Assembly (NCBI GenBank): GCA_003457065.1
Contig: DMJQ01000118.1
Location: forward strand, 1-10,380
Origin: Clostridiales bacterium
Lineage (GTDB): Bacteria; Bacillota; Clostridia; Tissierellales; Sedimentibacteraceae
Direction of reading: 5' to 3'
Length of the DNA stretch: 10,380 bases
This document shows, one piece after another, positions 1 through 5,907 of the stretch. A program made the translations under genes and the position numbers. The notes under the pieces are model-generated. The model ran no database searches. It worked only from the letters and a program-made list of their open reading frames with translations, and was not told where the DNA came from. Position 1 is the stretch's first letter. Each line of letters begins with the position of its first letter.

Positions 1-1
1 C

Positions 2-322
2 GGGCAGGACATGAAGAAGTATTACAGACCGCCCCAGGGCAAATTCAATGAGGATAATCTTGCAATGGCAAACAATATGGGCTACAAGACAATTTTCTGG
101 AGCCTTGCTTATGTTGATTGGTACAGCGATAAACAGCCGACAAAAGAGCAGGCGTTTAATAAGCTGATTCCGAGAATACATCCGGGAGCTGTTGTGCTTT
201 TGCACAGCACTTCAAAAACAAATTGCGAAATATTGGATGAGCTTTTGACGAAGTGGAAGGAAGAGGGATACACCTTTAAAACGCTGGATGACCTGACGGT
301 GGAGACCGAAAGCGCACAATGA
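2..322 (+). CDS. PdaA-like polysaccharide deacetylase (3' end, 5' truncated by window)
   Basis: C-terminal part of a NodB-homology polysaccharide deacetylase; the frame is open from base 2, so the true start lies outside the window. Visible family marks are the YRPP motif near the left edge, the FWSLAYVDW block, and the HPGAVVLLHSTSK block carrying the late catalytic histidine of the fold, followed by the GYTFKTLDDL ending typical of the family. This combination matches the delta-lactam-biosynthetic de-N-acetylase PdaA group, which deacetylates N-acetylmuramic acid in spore-cortex peptidoglycan outside the membrane. The N-terminal half, with any signal peptide and the metal-binding Asp/His motifs, is not visible, so a general cell-wall deacetylase cannot be excluded. 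A terminator follows directly, so this is the last gene of its unit and is separate from aspS. The family call is strong; the spore role is inferred. Confidence 0.85.
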   Translation, partial: GQDMKKYYRPPQGKFNEDNLAMANNMGYKTIFWSLAYVDWYSDKQPTKEQAFNKLIPRIHPGAVVLLHSTSKTNCEILDELLTKWKEEGYTFKTLDDLTVETESAQ

Positions 323-346
323 AAAATAAATAAAAGACAGACGAGA

Positions 347-380
347 ATGGAATTGTGCCAAGACACAATTCCATGTTTTA
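347..380 (+). terminator. Intrinsic terminator after the pdaA-like gene
   Basis: Perfect 11-bp inverted repeat (ATGGAATTGTG / CACAATTCCAT) with a 6-nt loop, starting 24 nt after the stop codon and followed by GTTTTA. The T-run is short, so termination may be incomplete, but the stem is flawless and well placed. Confidence 0.75.
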
Positions 381-442
381 TGCCGTTCGCCGATGTTTCT
401 GTGATGCTCTCTTACCGTTCTTCAATTGTTCGTAAAAATCTG

Positions 443-469
443 TTGACAAATATTATTTATTGTGATAAT
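443..469 (+). promoter_or_regulatory. Sigma-A-type promoter of the aspS T-box transcript
   Basis: A consensus -35 TTGACA (443-448) is followed by GATAAT (464-469) preceded by TG at 461-462, an extended -10 arrangement with a 15-nt spacer. TAATTT at 466-471 would give the usual 17-nt spacer instead. Either choice puts the transcription start shortly before the base of T-box stem I at about 484, as expected for a T-box leader. Confidence 0.7.
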
Positions 470-480
470 TTAAGTTTAAC

Positions 481-668
481 CAGACTGCGAGAGGAAGAGT
501 AATCACGTTGTATTAATCACAGCAAGGCAGGAATGATGAAAGCCTGTCATTAATTCATGATGAAAGACACCTCTGTCAGAGCAGTATGCAATTGAGAGGG
601 ACTATATAGTCCAAGTAGGGTGGCAACGCGGGTTATACTCGTCCCTAATCAGGGATGAGTTATTTTTT
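481..668 (+). promoter_or_regulatory. T-box riboswitch, tRNA-Asp specific (aspS leader)
   Basis: RNA element that binds uncharged tRNA and lets transcription continue into aspS. Stem I is closed by ACTGC (484-488) with GCAGT (581-585), continued by AGAGG (490-494) with CCTCT (570-574). The 3' side of the specifier loop reads GACA just before that lower helix, so the specifier is GAC (566-568), an aspartate codon. The 5' side holds the AGTAA of the loop E motif (499-502 region). A short stem III (599-612, GGACTA/TAGTCC) precedes the conserved T-box AGGGTGGCAACGCGGG (617-632). The antiterminator pairs AGGG (617-620) with CCCT (643-646) and 628-632 with 638-642, leaving the bulge UGGC (621-624), which complements a GCCA acceptor end, fitting the G73 discriminator of tRNA-Asp. 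Specifier and bulge agree independently. Confidence 0.95.
637..668 (+). terminator. T-box regulated intrinsic terminator
   Basis: ACTCGTCCCT (637-646) pairs with AGGGATGAGT (651-660) around a 4-nt loop, with one G-U pair, then TATTTTTT. Its 5' arm shares bases 637-646 with the 3' half of the T-box antiterminator, so the two structures exclude each other: the usual tRNA-controlled switch. Confidence 0.93.
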
Positions 669-684
669 ATTATAGACTAACTTA

Positions 685-709
685 ATTTTTCAGAGTGTTT
701 CTGAAAAAT
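685..709 (+). repeat. Perfect 10-bp inverted repeat between T-box and aspS
   Basis: ATTTTTCAGA (685-694) and TCTGAAAAAT (700-709) form a perfect hairpin with a 5-nt loop. It lies after the T-box terminator and about 95 nt before the aspS start codon. No T-run follows on the + strand, so it is not a standard terminator. It could be an mRNA-processing or stability element or a protein site; the role is unknown. Confidence 0.6.
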
Positions 710-792
710 GGCGAGGTCTTATGCGAAATCACAATTTGTGTGAACGGCAGCGAGAAAACAAATTGGTGATGAAGCCTACCAATAACAATATT

Positions 793-797
793 AGGAG
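793..797 (+). promoter_or_regulatory. Ribosome-binding site that decides the aspS start
   Basis: AGGAG sits 7 nt before the ATG at 805. The in-frame ATG at 721 has only GAGG at a 4-nt spacing and would add 28 residues with no likeness to aspartyl-tRNA synthetases, so the start at 805 is preferred. Confidence 0.8.
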
Positions 798-804
798 CGA
801 TATT

Positions 805-2580
805 ATGGAAACAATGGGAAGCTTAAGAAGAACCGATATGTGCGGAGAATTAACCAAGGAGCACGTAGGCAGGGAAGTTGTACTCATGGGCTGGATACAA
901 AAGAGAAGAAGTCTGGGAGGCCTTATATTTGCAGATTTAAGGGATATAACAGGTTTAATTCAGATTGTATTTGATACAGACGTAAACAAAGAAGCGTTTG
1001 AAAGAGCAGAAGGCCTTAGAAGTGAGTTTGTCGTTGCCGTAAGTGGAAAGGTTAAGGAAAGACAGTCCAAAAATTTAGAAATGGCAACAGGAGAAATAGA
1101 AGTCTACATTGATGAGCTTAAAATATTAGACACGGCTGAAACTCCGCCTATATATATAAAAGATGACGACGATGTATCTGAACAGATGCGTTTAAAATAC
1201 AGATACCTTGATTTGAGAAAACCTCATATGCAGAGAAATCTCATATTAAGAAGCAAAACATCAAAAGTAATAAGAGATTTTTTATATGAAAATAATTTTA
1301 ATGAAATAGAAACACCGTTTTTAACCAAACCTACTCCTGAAGGAGCAAGAGACTACCTGGTTCCAAGCAGGGTAAATTCCGGGAAGTTTTATGCACTTCC
1401 ACAGTCGCCGCAGCTTTTTAAGCAGCTGCTGATGGTTTCTGGAATGAACAGATATTTCCAAATAGTGAAATGTTTCAGGGATGAAGATTTAAGAGCAAAC
1501 AGGCAGCCTGAATTCACACAGGTCGATATAGAAATGTCATTTGTAGATGTTGAAGATGTCATTTCAATAAATGAAAAATTAATACAGAGGATATTCAAGG
1601 AAATTAAAAATATTGATATAGAGCTCCCGATTAAACGTATGTCATACCAGACTGCAATGGACAAATACGGCTGTGATAAACCGGATTTGCGTTTCGGATA
1701 TGAACTTGTTAATATAACGGAAATATTTAAGAATTCAGGGTTCAATGCGTTTAAGTCCACCTATGACAGTAAAGGGATGATTAAATGTGTTAAGATAGAC
1801 GATTCAGCCGATGATTTCTCTAAAAAGGGAATATCAAAGCTTGAGAAGTTTGTTAAGACTTGCGGAGCAAAGGGCATGGCATGGCTTAAATATGAAAACG
1901 GCGAAATTGATTCACCTATAGCTAAGTTCTTGAATGATGATGAAAAGAATCAATTAATTTCGGTTCTTGAACTGAAAGAGAAGGATATTGCATTTATTGT
2001 GGCCGACAAGGAATCAATAGTAAATACAGCACTTGGAGCTTTAAGAATTGAAATAGCATATGGAAAGAATCTAATTGATGATAACAAATTTGAACTGGTG
2101 TGGATAACAGATTTCCCGTTGTTTGAATACAGCGAGGAAGAAGAAAGATATGTTGCTAAACACCATCCGTTTACGGCTCCTGTTGATGAGGATATTGATA
2201 AAATCGAATCTAATCCGGGTGAAGTAAGAGCGAAAGCATACGACATAGTAATCAACGGCGATGAAATCGGTGGAGGAAGCATCCGTATCACAAACAGAGA
2301 CCTTCAGAACAGAATGTTCAGGGCTTTGGGCTTCACTGCCGAAGAAGCAAACGAAAAATTCGGATTTTTGCTTGAAGCGTTTAAATATGGAGTTCCGCCA
2401 CACGGAGGAATTGCATATGGTTTGGACCGTTTTATGATGCTTATGACAGGTAGCGACAACATAAGGGACGTTATAGCATTCCCTAAGACTCAAAGCGCAA
2501 CATGTCTGTTGACTGAAGCTCCAACATATGCAACAGAAAATCAATTGAAGGAACTTGGCATTGATGTAACTGAGAAGTAA
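805..2580 (+). CDS. aspS: Aspartyl-tRNA synthetase (bacterial type)
   Basis: Class II synthetase that charges tRNA-Asp with aspartate in the cytoplasm; 591 residues from the chosen start, normal for the bacterial type. An N-terminal OB-fold anticodon-binding domain (GWIQKRR..LGGLIF, about residues 10-110) is followed by the catalytic core with motif 1 (IETPFLTKPTPEGARDYL), motif 2 (FRDEDLRANRQPEF, residues 224-237) and motif 3 (GLDRFMMLMTG with Arg542). The bacterial GAD insertion fills roughly residues 300-420. Leu37 and Lys89 fall where discriminating enzymes such as that of E. coli also have Leu and Lys, rather than the His and Gly of non-discriminating ones, so this enzyme probably makes only Asp-tRNA-Asp (inference from alignment by eye). 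Expression is controlled by the T-box upstream. A possible RseC-like gene follows 47 nt downstream without a terminator. Confidence 0.97.
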   Translation: METMGSLRRTDMCGELTKEHVGREVVLMGWIQKRRSLGGLIFADLRDITGLIQIVFDTDVNKEAFERAEGLRSEFVVAVSGKVKERQSKNLEMATGEIEVYIDELKILDTAETPPIYIKDDDDVSEQMRLKYRYLDLRKPHMQRNLILRSKTSKVIRDFLYENNFNEIETPFLTKPTPEGARDYLVPSRVNSGKFYALPQSPQLFKQLLMVSGMNRYFQIVKCFRDEDLRANRQPEFTQVDIEMSFVDVEDVISINEKLIQRIFKEIKNIDIELPIKRMSYQTAMDKYGCDKPDLRFGYELVNITEIFKNSGFNAFKSTYDSKGMIKCVKIDDSADDFSKKGISKLEKFVKTCGAKGMAWLKYENGEIDSPIAKFLNDDEKNQLISVLELKEKDIAFIVADKESIVNTALGALRIEIAYGKNLIDDNKFELVWITDFPLFEYSEEEERYVAKHHPFTAPVDEDIDKIESNPGEVRAKAYDIVINGDEIGGGSIRITNRDLQNRMFRALGFTAEEANEKFGFLLEAFKYGVPPHGGIAYGLDRFMMLMTGSDNIRDVIAFPKTQSATCLLTEAPTYATENQLKELGIDVTEK

Positions 2581-2627
2581 GCTAATCGGTCACATCCGGA
2601 GCCATTGCATCAGAAAGGAAGACGATT

Positions 2628-3041
2628 ATGGATCAAGTAGGAAGAATAGAAAAAATTGAAGGAACCAAGGCAACGGTTTCTGTAAAAAGAGTATCTGCCT
2701 GCGGTGAAAACTGCAAAGGCTGCAGCTCGGCCTGCAAACAGCCAAGCGTCATATTTGAAACCGAGATGAACGGTGATTATGAGGTAGGAGATTATGTAGA
2801 GATCACTACAGAAAATGAAGTGGTTTTTAAACAGATTTTCATGCTCTATGGCATACCGTTTTTAATAATGATGGCAACAATAGTAATTGTTCAGCTGCTG
2901 TCTCACAGCCCTGACAAAGACATTATTTCTGCGATAGCATCTGTTGCATCTTTAGTTGTTTCGTTTTTCATTTTAAAAGCTTATGATAAGACGGAAATGA
3001 AAAAAAATACTCTTAAATTTACTTTAGGAAGAAAGCTCTGA
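2628..3041 (+). CDS. RseC/MucC-like membrane protein with four-cysteine cluster
   Basis: Small integral-membrane protein of 137 residues resembling the SoxR-reducing-system RseC/MucC family. The N-terminal part (GRIEKIEGTKATVSV) is followed by four cysteines, C25, C29, C32 and C36, in a C-x3-C-x2-C-x3-C pattern that could hold a metal or an Fe-S cluster, then a beta-rich stretch with the GDYVEI signature. Two hydrophobic segments (about 70-91 and 99-118) span the membrane and a short basic tail ends the chain. In proteobacteria RseC works with Rsx/Rnf electron-transfer proteins to reset SoxR or in sigma-E signalling; no partner is seen here, so the job in this organism is unknown. AAAGGAAG precedes the ATG at good spacing. 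It sits between aspS (47 nt) and rarA (26 nt), probably co-transcribed. Confidence 0.85.
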   Translation: MDQVGRIEKIEGTKATVSVKRVSACGENCKGCSSACKQPSVIFETEMNGDYEVGDYVEITTENEVVFKQIFMLYGIPFLIMMATIVIVQLLSHSPDKDIISAIASVASLVVSFFILKAYDKTEMKKNTLKFTLGRKL

Positions 3042-3067
3042 TTACCCAAAGTAATAAAGGACGGACA

Positions 3068-4378
3068 ATGAATATATTTGAAATGCAATATGAAAATACC
3101 ATTGAGAAAAGAGGACCTCTTGCACAGCGCATGAGGCCTAAAAAACTCAGCGATTTTGTTGGGCAGGATCACATTGTGGGCGAAGGAAAGATATTGAACA
3201 GAGCCATAAAAGCTGACAAGCTTTCCTCCGCCATATTTTACGGTCCGCCCGGCACAGGAAAGACGACGCTGGCAAAGATTATTGCTGAAAACACAAATAA
3301 CAATTTTACGACACTGAATGCGGTAACCAGCGGCATAAAAGATATTAAGGAAAAAATAAAGTATGCGGTTGATGAATTGTCTATTTATAATAAAAGAACC
3401 ATGGTTTTTATTGATGAAATTCACAGGTTTAACAAGGCACAGCAGGATGCGCTGCTTCCTTATGTGGAGAACGGTACAATAATACTCATCGGTGCCACTA
3501 CCGAAAATCCTTATTTTGAGGTTAACCAGGCTTTGATATCACGTTCATTGGTATTTGAATTTAAAAAAATATCAAATGATGATATTAAAAAGGTTGTAGC
3601 AAAAGCTCTCGATGACAAAGAAAGAGGCTACGGCAAAAAAAATGTGGAGATTGACAGTGATGCTTTAAGTCATATTGTTGAAAATTCCAACGGCGACATA
3701 AGAAAGGCACTGAGTGCTCTTGAGCTGGGAGTTGAAACAACCGAAGAAATTGACGGCAAAATAAAAATTGATATAAATGTGGCAGTTGAATGCATTCAGA
3801 GAAAAAAGATTGAATATGATAAGAATGGGGATAGTCATTACGACACCATTTCTGCTTTTATTAAAAGCATGAGAGGGTCAGACCCTGATGCTGCGGTATT
3901 TTGGCTTGCCAAAATGATTAAGGCCGGAGAAGATCCCAAATTCATAGCGAGAAGAATAATCATATGCGCTTCGGAGGATGTGGGCAATGCGGACCCAAGG
4001 GCATTGGAGGTCGCTGTCAATGCTTTTAAAGCAGTTGAAATAATCGGTTTTCCGGAAGGGCGCATAACTTTGGCTCAGGCTGCCATCTATGTAGCATGTG
4101 CTCCTAAAAGCAATGCTTCATGTGTTGCAATCAGCAGAGCGATGGAGGCAGTAGAAAAAAGTTCCCTGGAGGTTCCGGTTCATTTGAAGGATAAACATTA
4201 CAGCGGAGCTGAAAAGCTTGGAAGAGGAGTTAACTATAAATATCCTCACGATTATGATAAATTTTACGTTAAACAAAGTTATCTTCCTGAAACTTTGAAA
4301 AAAGCAAATTTTTACGAACCTAAAGAATCAGGGTATGAAAGCAAAATCAAAAGATTTATGGAATACCTGAAGGGTTGA
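3068..4378 (+). CDS. rarA: Replication-associated recombination protein A (RarA/MgsA, AAA+ ATPase)
   Basis: Clamp-loader-related AAA+ ATPase acting at stalled or broken replication forks, homologous to E. coli RarA and eukaryotic WRNIP1; 436 residues, the usual length. The N-terminal block PLAQRMRPKKLSDFVGQDHI is typical. Walker A is GPPGTGKTT (residues 59-67), Walker B is VFIDEIHRFNKAQQDALLP (from 113), sensor 1 lies in IGATTENPYFEVN, and the arginine finger is in ALISRS. The C-terminal half has the family's tetramerisation and helical blocks (SAFIKSMRGSDPDAAVFWLAKM, ARRIIICASEDVGNADPRAL, written here as separate segments) and ends at YLKG. AAAGGA lies 6 nt before the ATG. The unknown gene at 4389 starts only 10 nt after its stop, so the two are probably translated together. 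Identification is firm. Confidence 0.96.
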   Translation: MNIFEMQYENTIEKRGPLAQRMRPKKLSDFVGQDHIVGEGKILNRAIKADKLSSAIFYGPPGTGKTTLAKIIAENTNNNFTTLNAVTSGIKDIKEKIKYAVDELSIYNKRTMVFIDEIHRFNKAQQDALLPYVENGTIILIGATTENPYFEVNQALISRSLVFEFKKISNDDIKKVVAKALDDKERGYGKKNVEIDSDALSHIVENSNGDIRKALSALELGVETTEEIDGKIKIDINVAVECIQRKKIEYDKNGDSHYDTISAFIKSMRGSDPDAAVFWLAKMIKAGEDPKFIARRIIICASEDVGNADPRALEVAVNAFKAVEIIGFPEGRITLAQAAIYVACAPKSNASCVAISRAMEAVEKSSLEVPVHLKDKHYSGAEKLGRGVNYKYPHDYDKFYVKQSYLPETLKKANFYEPKESGYESKIKRFMEYLKG

Positions 4379-4388
4379 AGGGGGAACT

Positions 4389-4892
4389 ATGAATTATAAA
4401 TTATTTAAATCGAGCATAACAGATTTAAATATTGCTGAGATTTTAGAAAGCAAAATTGATTTTGACAAGCTGGACGAAAGTCAGGAATATGATATTTCTG
4501 CGGAATTTTACAACGATGACCTGCAGGAAGAAGTGTTAAATGAAAATGTGGCTTTTGAAATAAAAAGAAAACACTATTTGTTCATAAAAAACGTCAGAGA
4601 CTTATTTGAAAAGAATGGTATAAAAGTAAACAAGTTTTATCTTATGGGAACAATAGTGGATTTAAATGAAAATGAAATAAATTTTTCACTGTTAAAATCA
4701 AATTATGACAAAAAAAGCAATACAATCTGGCCTTGCAAGGAAATATTCATATTTGAGGACAGCAAAAATAAGTTAGATGACCTGCTGTTCAACAACCAGA
4801 TATCCGAAGAGGACTATGAATCCAATCTGGAAATGTTAAAAGACGAGCTGAATATTTACGAAAATGATGATGAACACAGATATATAAATTAA
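4389..4892 (+). CDS. Uncharacterised acidic protein coupled to rarA
   Basis: I do not recognise this 167-residue protein. It is soluble-looking and rich in Asp, Glu, Asn and Lys, with no signal peptide or membrane segment. The middle (about residues 55-125) has alternating hydrophobic residues suggesting a beta-containing fold (KFYLMGTIVDLNENEINFSL) and ends in a lone IWPCKEIFIFED block. The C-terminal part, LDDLLFNNQISEEDYESNLE, has the spacing of a short helix-turn-helix hairpin like SHOCT-type C-terminal modules (hydrophobic pair, I-S-E-E, acidic-aromatic, then MLKDEL); this is a resemblance by eye only. AAGGGGGA lies just before the ATG and the gene begins 10 nt after the rarA stop, so translation is likely coupled to rarA. 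Real gene: high confidence. Function: unknown. Confidence 0.8.
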   Translation: MNYKLFKSSITDLNIAEILESKIDFDKLDESQEYDISAEFYNDDLQEEVLNENVAFEIKRKHYLFIKNVRDLFEKNGIKVNKFYLMGTIVDLNENEINFSLLKSNYDKKSNTIWPCKEIFIFEDSKNKLDDLLFNNQISEEDYESNLEMLKDELNIYENDDEHRYIN

Positions 4893-4971
4893 CAGTACGC
4901 CTCCTATGTAACCATATGTAATATTGTTAATAAAATAATATAAGGTTTCACAGCATCGAAGGAGGAATTGT

Positions 4972-5232
4972 ATGGAACTTTATATTATAACATTTAAGCA
5001 TGGGAACTATGCTGTTGCGGCATTTAATAAACTGCAGGGCTACGGTGTGAGAAATATGAGGCTTTCTCAAACTCCCTTCAGCATTAAAAGCGAATGTGAC
5101 TTGTGCATTAAAGCATATGACAATAACACATTGAATATATTGTTAAATGAGTGTAGAGGAAAGTATCCTGTAAGCAATGTATATCTGGAAGTAAATGATA
5201 ACGGCAGAACTGTATATAAGCTGCTTTCTTAA
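4972..5232 (+). CDS. DUF3343-like small protein (putative sulfur/selenium carrier-like)
   Basis: Protein of 86 residues matching the DUF3343 pattern by eye: an opening beta strand (LYIITFKHGNYAVAAFNKL), a central SQTPFSIKSEC block, and a helix with a closing strand. The family has been described as Se/S-carrier-like from its fold, but no biochemical role is established to my knowledge. The conserved Cys after the TP-x-x-I segment is C42, and here it forms a CxxC pair with C45 (CDLC); many relatives have a CG dipeptide there instead. The ribosome-binding site AAGGAGG, 6 nt before the ATG, is perfect. It is the last gene before a strong terminator and lies just upstream of iscR-iscS-iscU. A link to cysteine desulfurase chemistry is plausible but inferred from position and the cysteines. 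Confidence 0.8.
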   Translation: MELYIITFKHGNYAVAAFNKLQGYGVRNMRLSQTPFSIKSECDLCIKAYDNNTLNILLNECRGKYPVSNVYLEVNDNGRTVYKLLS

Positions 5233-5242
5233 ATTTTTTTAT

Positions 5243-5270
5243 AAAACAAAGCTAAGGCTTTGTTTTTTTT
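5243..5270 (+). terminator. Intrinsic terminator after the DUF3343-like gene
   Basis: ACAAAGC (5246-5252) and GCTTTGT (5257-5263) form a stem that extends through flanking A/T pairs to about 10 bp, with loop TAAG, followed by an unbroken run of seven T. It separates the aspS-to-DUF3343 unit from the isc operon. Confidence 0.93.
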
Positions 5271-5396
5271 ATGGAATTTTATAATATATTTTTTCGGCTA
5301 TCATGGAAGAAAAAGCGGCGATAGGTAACCTGCAACGAATTATCAATTTATGTGAGCAATATAGAACAAATAAATTGTTTAATAAGACTGCAAATT

Positions 5397-5421
5397 ATTG
5401 TTGACAAATTTAGTAGGGTAT
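5397..5421 (+). promoter_or_regulatory. Putative IscR operator, Type 1-like, overlapping the -35 box
   Basis: These 25 bases agree at 22 positions with the E. coli Type 1 IscR consensus as I recall it, including the core GAC...TTTAGT and the closing GGGTAT. The site covers the -35 TTGACA of the iscR promoter, where bound IscR would block RNA polymerase. That fits autorepression by cluster-loaded IscR, known in E. coli and reported for at least one Gram-positive Isc operon. The consensus was recalled from memory, so the exact match count needs checking. Confidence 0.7.
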
Positions 5422-5429
5422 AATATAAT
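5401..5429 (+). promoter_or_regulatory. Consensus promoter of the isc operon
   Basis: TTGACA (5401-5406), 17-nt spacer and TATAAT (5424-5429): a perfect sigma-A-type promoter with a predicted start near 5436. A second TATAAT at 5419-5424 is only 12 nt from the -35 box and is not likely to be used. Such a strong core promoter usually needs a repressor, in agreement with the overlapping IscR-like site. Confidence 0.9.
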
Positions 5430-5437
5430 AACTCGTA

Positions 5438-5456
5438 CCCCAGTGAAACAGTGGGG
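5438..5456 (+). repeat. Hairpin at the predicted 5' end of the isc mRNA
   Basis: CCCCA (5438-5442) pairs with TGGGG (5452-5456), and TG/CA pairs continue inside after one G-G mismatch, around an AAA loop. It would begin within a few bases of the mRNA start and ends 8 nt before the iscR ribosome-binding site (AGAGGAG, 5465-5471). A 5' stem of this kind often protects mRNA; it might also be part of a second operator half-site, since GGGTA (5416-5420) and TACCC (5436-5440) also match. Confidence 0.5.
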
Positions 5457-5478
5457 ATTAAATGAGAGGAGAACAGTT

Positions 5479-5907
5479 ATGATTTTATCTACAAAAGGCA
5501 GATATGGATTGAAAGCGATATTTGAACTTTCACTGAATTACGGTTCGGGACCTGTTTCTCTGAAAAAAATAGCAGATGAATACAATATTTCAGAAAGTTA
5601 CTTAGAGCAACTTTTTGCTAAACTTAAAAAAAACGGATACATCGATACTGTGAGAGGACCTCATGGCGGATATTACCTGGCTATAAAGCCGGAAGAAATA
5701 ACCGTGGGAATGGTTTTAAGGACATTGGAGGGGGAAATAACGACTTCAGAATGTATTAACAAAGAGGTATGTTCCAGGGAGTCTGTCTGCGCCACAAGAG
5801 TGATATTGGAAAAGATAGAAAAAAGTATAAGTGATGTTATAGATAATATAACTTTGGCTGATATGCAGGAGGAACAAAAAAACATTTTAACGGAGGAAAA
5901 CAAATGA
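5479..5907 (+). CDS. iscR: Rrf2-family Fe-S regulator IscR
   Basis: Transcription factor that senses [2Fe-2S] status and controls the isc operon. 142 residues. The N-terminal winged helix-turn-helix (STKGRYGLKAIFEL, then ISESYLEQLFAKLKKNGYI and the wing RGPHGGYYL) is canonical. The cluster-binding cysteines C92, C98 and C104 fall at the same numbers as in E. coli IscR. The fourth E. coli ligand, His107, is Arg here (CATR). Glu43 is present; in the Gram-positive Thermincola potens protein a Cys3-Glu43 ligation has been reported as I recall, so this may be the Gram-positive ligand type. Start at 5479 is set by AGAGGAG with a 7-nt spacer and the typical MILSTKGRYG beginning. Its stop overlaps the iscS start (ATGA), so the two are translationally coupled. 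Probable autorepression through the site at 5397-5421. Confidence 0.94.
   Translation: MILSTKGRYGLKAIFELSLNYGSGPVSLKKIADEYNISESYLEQLFAKLKKNGYIDTVRGPHGGYYLAIKPEEITVGMVLRTLEGEITTSECINKEVCSRESVCATRVILEKIEKSISDVIDNITLADMQEEQKNILTEENK

Noticed and set aside
721..804. In-frame N-terminal extension of aspS from the ATG at 721
   Set aside because: Only GAGG at 4-nt spacing precedes it, the 28 extra residues do not resemble any AspRS N-terminus, and the ATG at 805 has a good AGGAG.
2071..2544. Long open frame on the minus strand inside aspS
   Set aside because: Antisense shadow of the aspS coding frame with no ribosome-binding site and no recognisable domain.
4901..4920. Repeated ATGTAA words in the gap after 4892
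   Set aside because: Only 6-7 bases and AT-rich; no sign of an array or operator.
4893..4971. Separate promoter before the DUF3343-like gene (TATAAG at 4939-4944)
   Set aside because: No recognisable -35 box at 16-18 nt; too weak to call in AT-rich DNA.
5303..5404. Small ORF of 33 codons in the gap before iscR
   Set aside because: No ribosome-binding site, and it runs into the iscR promoter and operator; likely chance.
5398..5478. Upstream TTG start for iscR
   Set aside because: It would lie inside the -35 box and upstream of the predicted transcription start; MILSTKGRYG at 5479 is the family start with its own ribosome-binding site.
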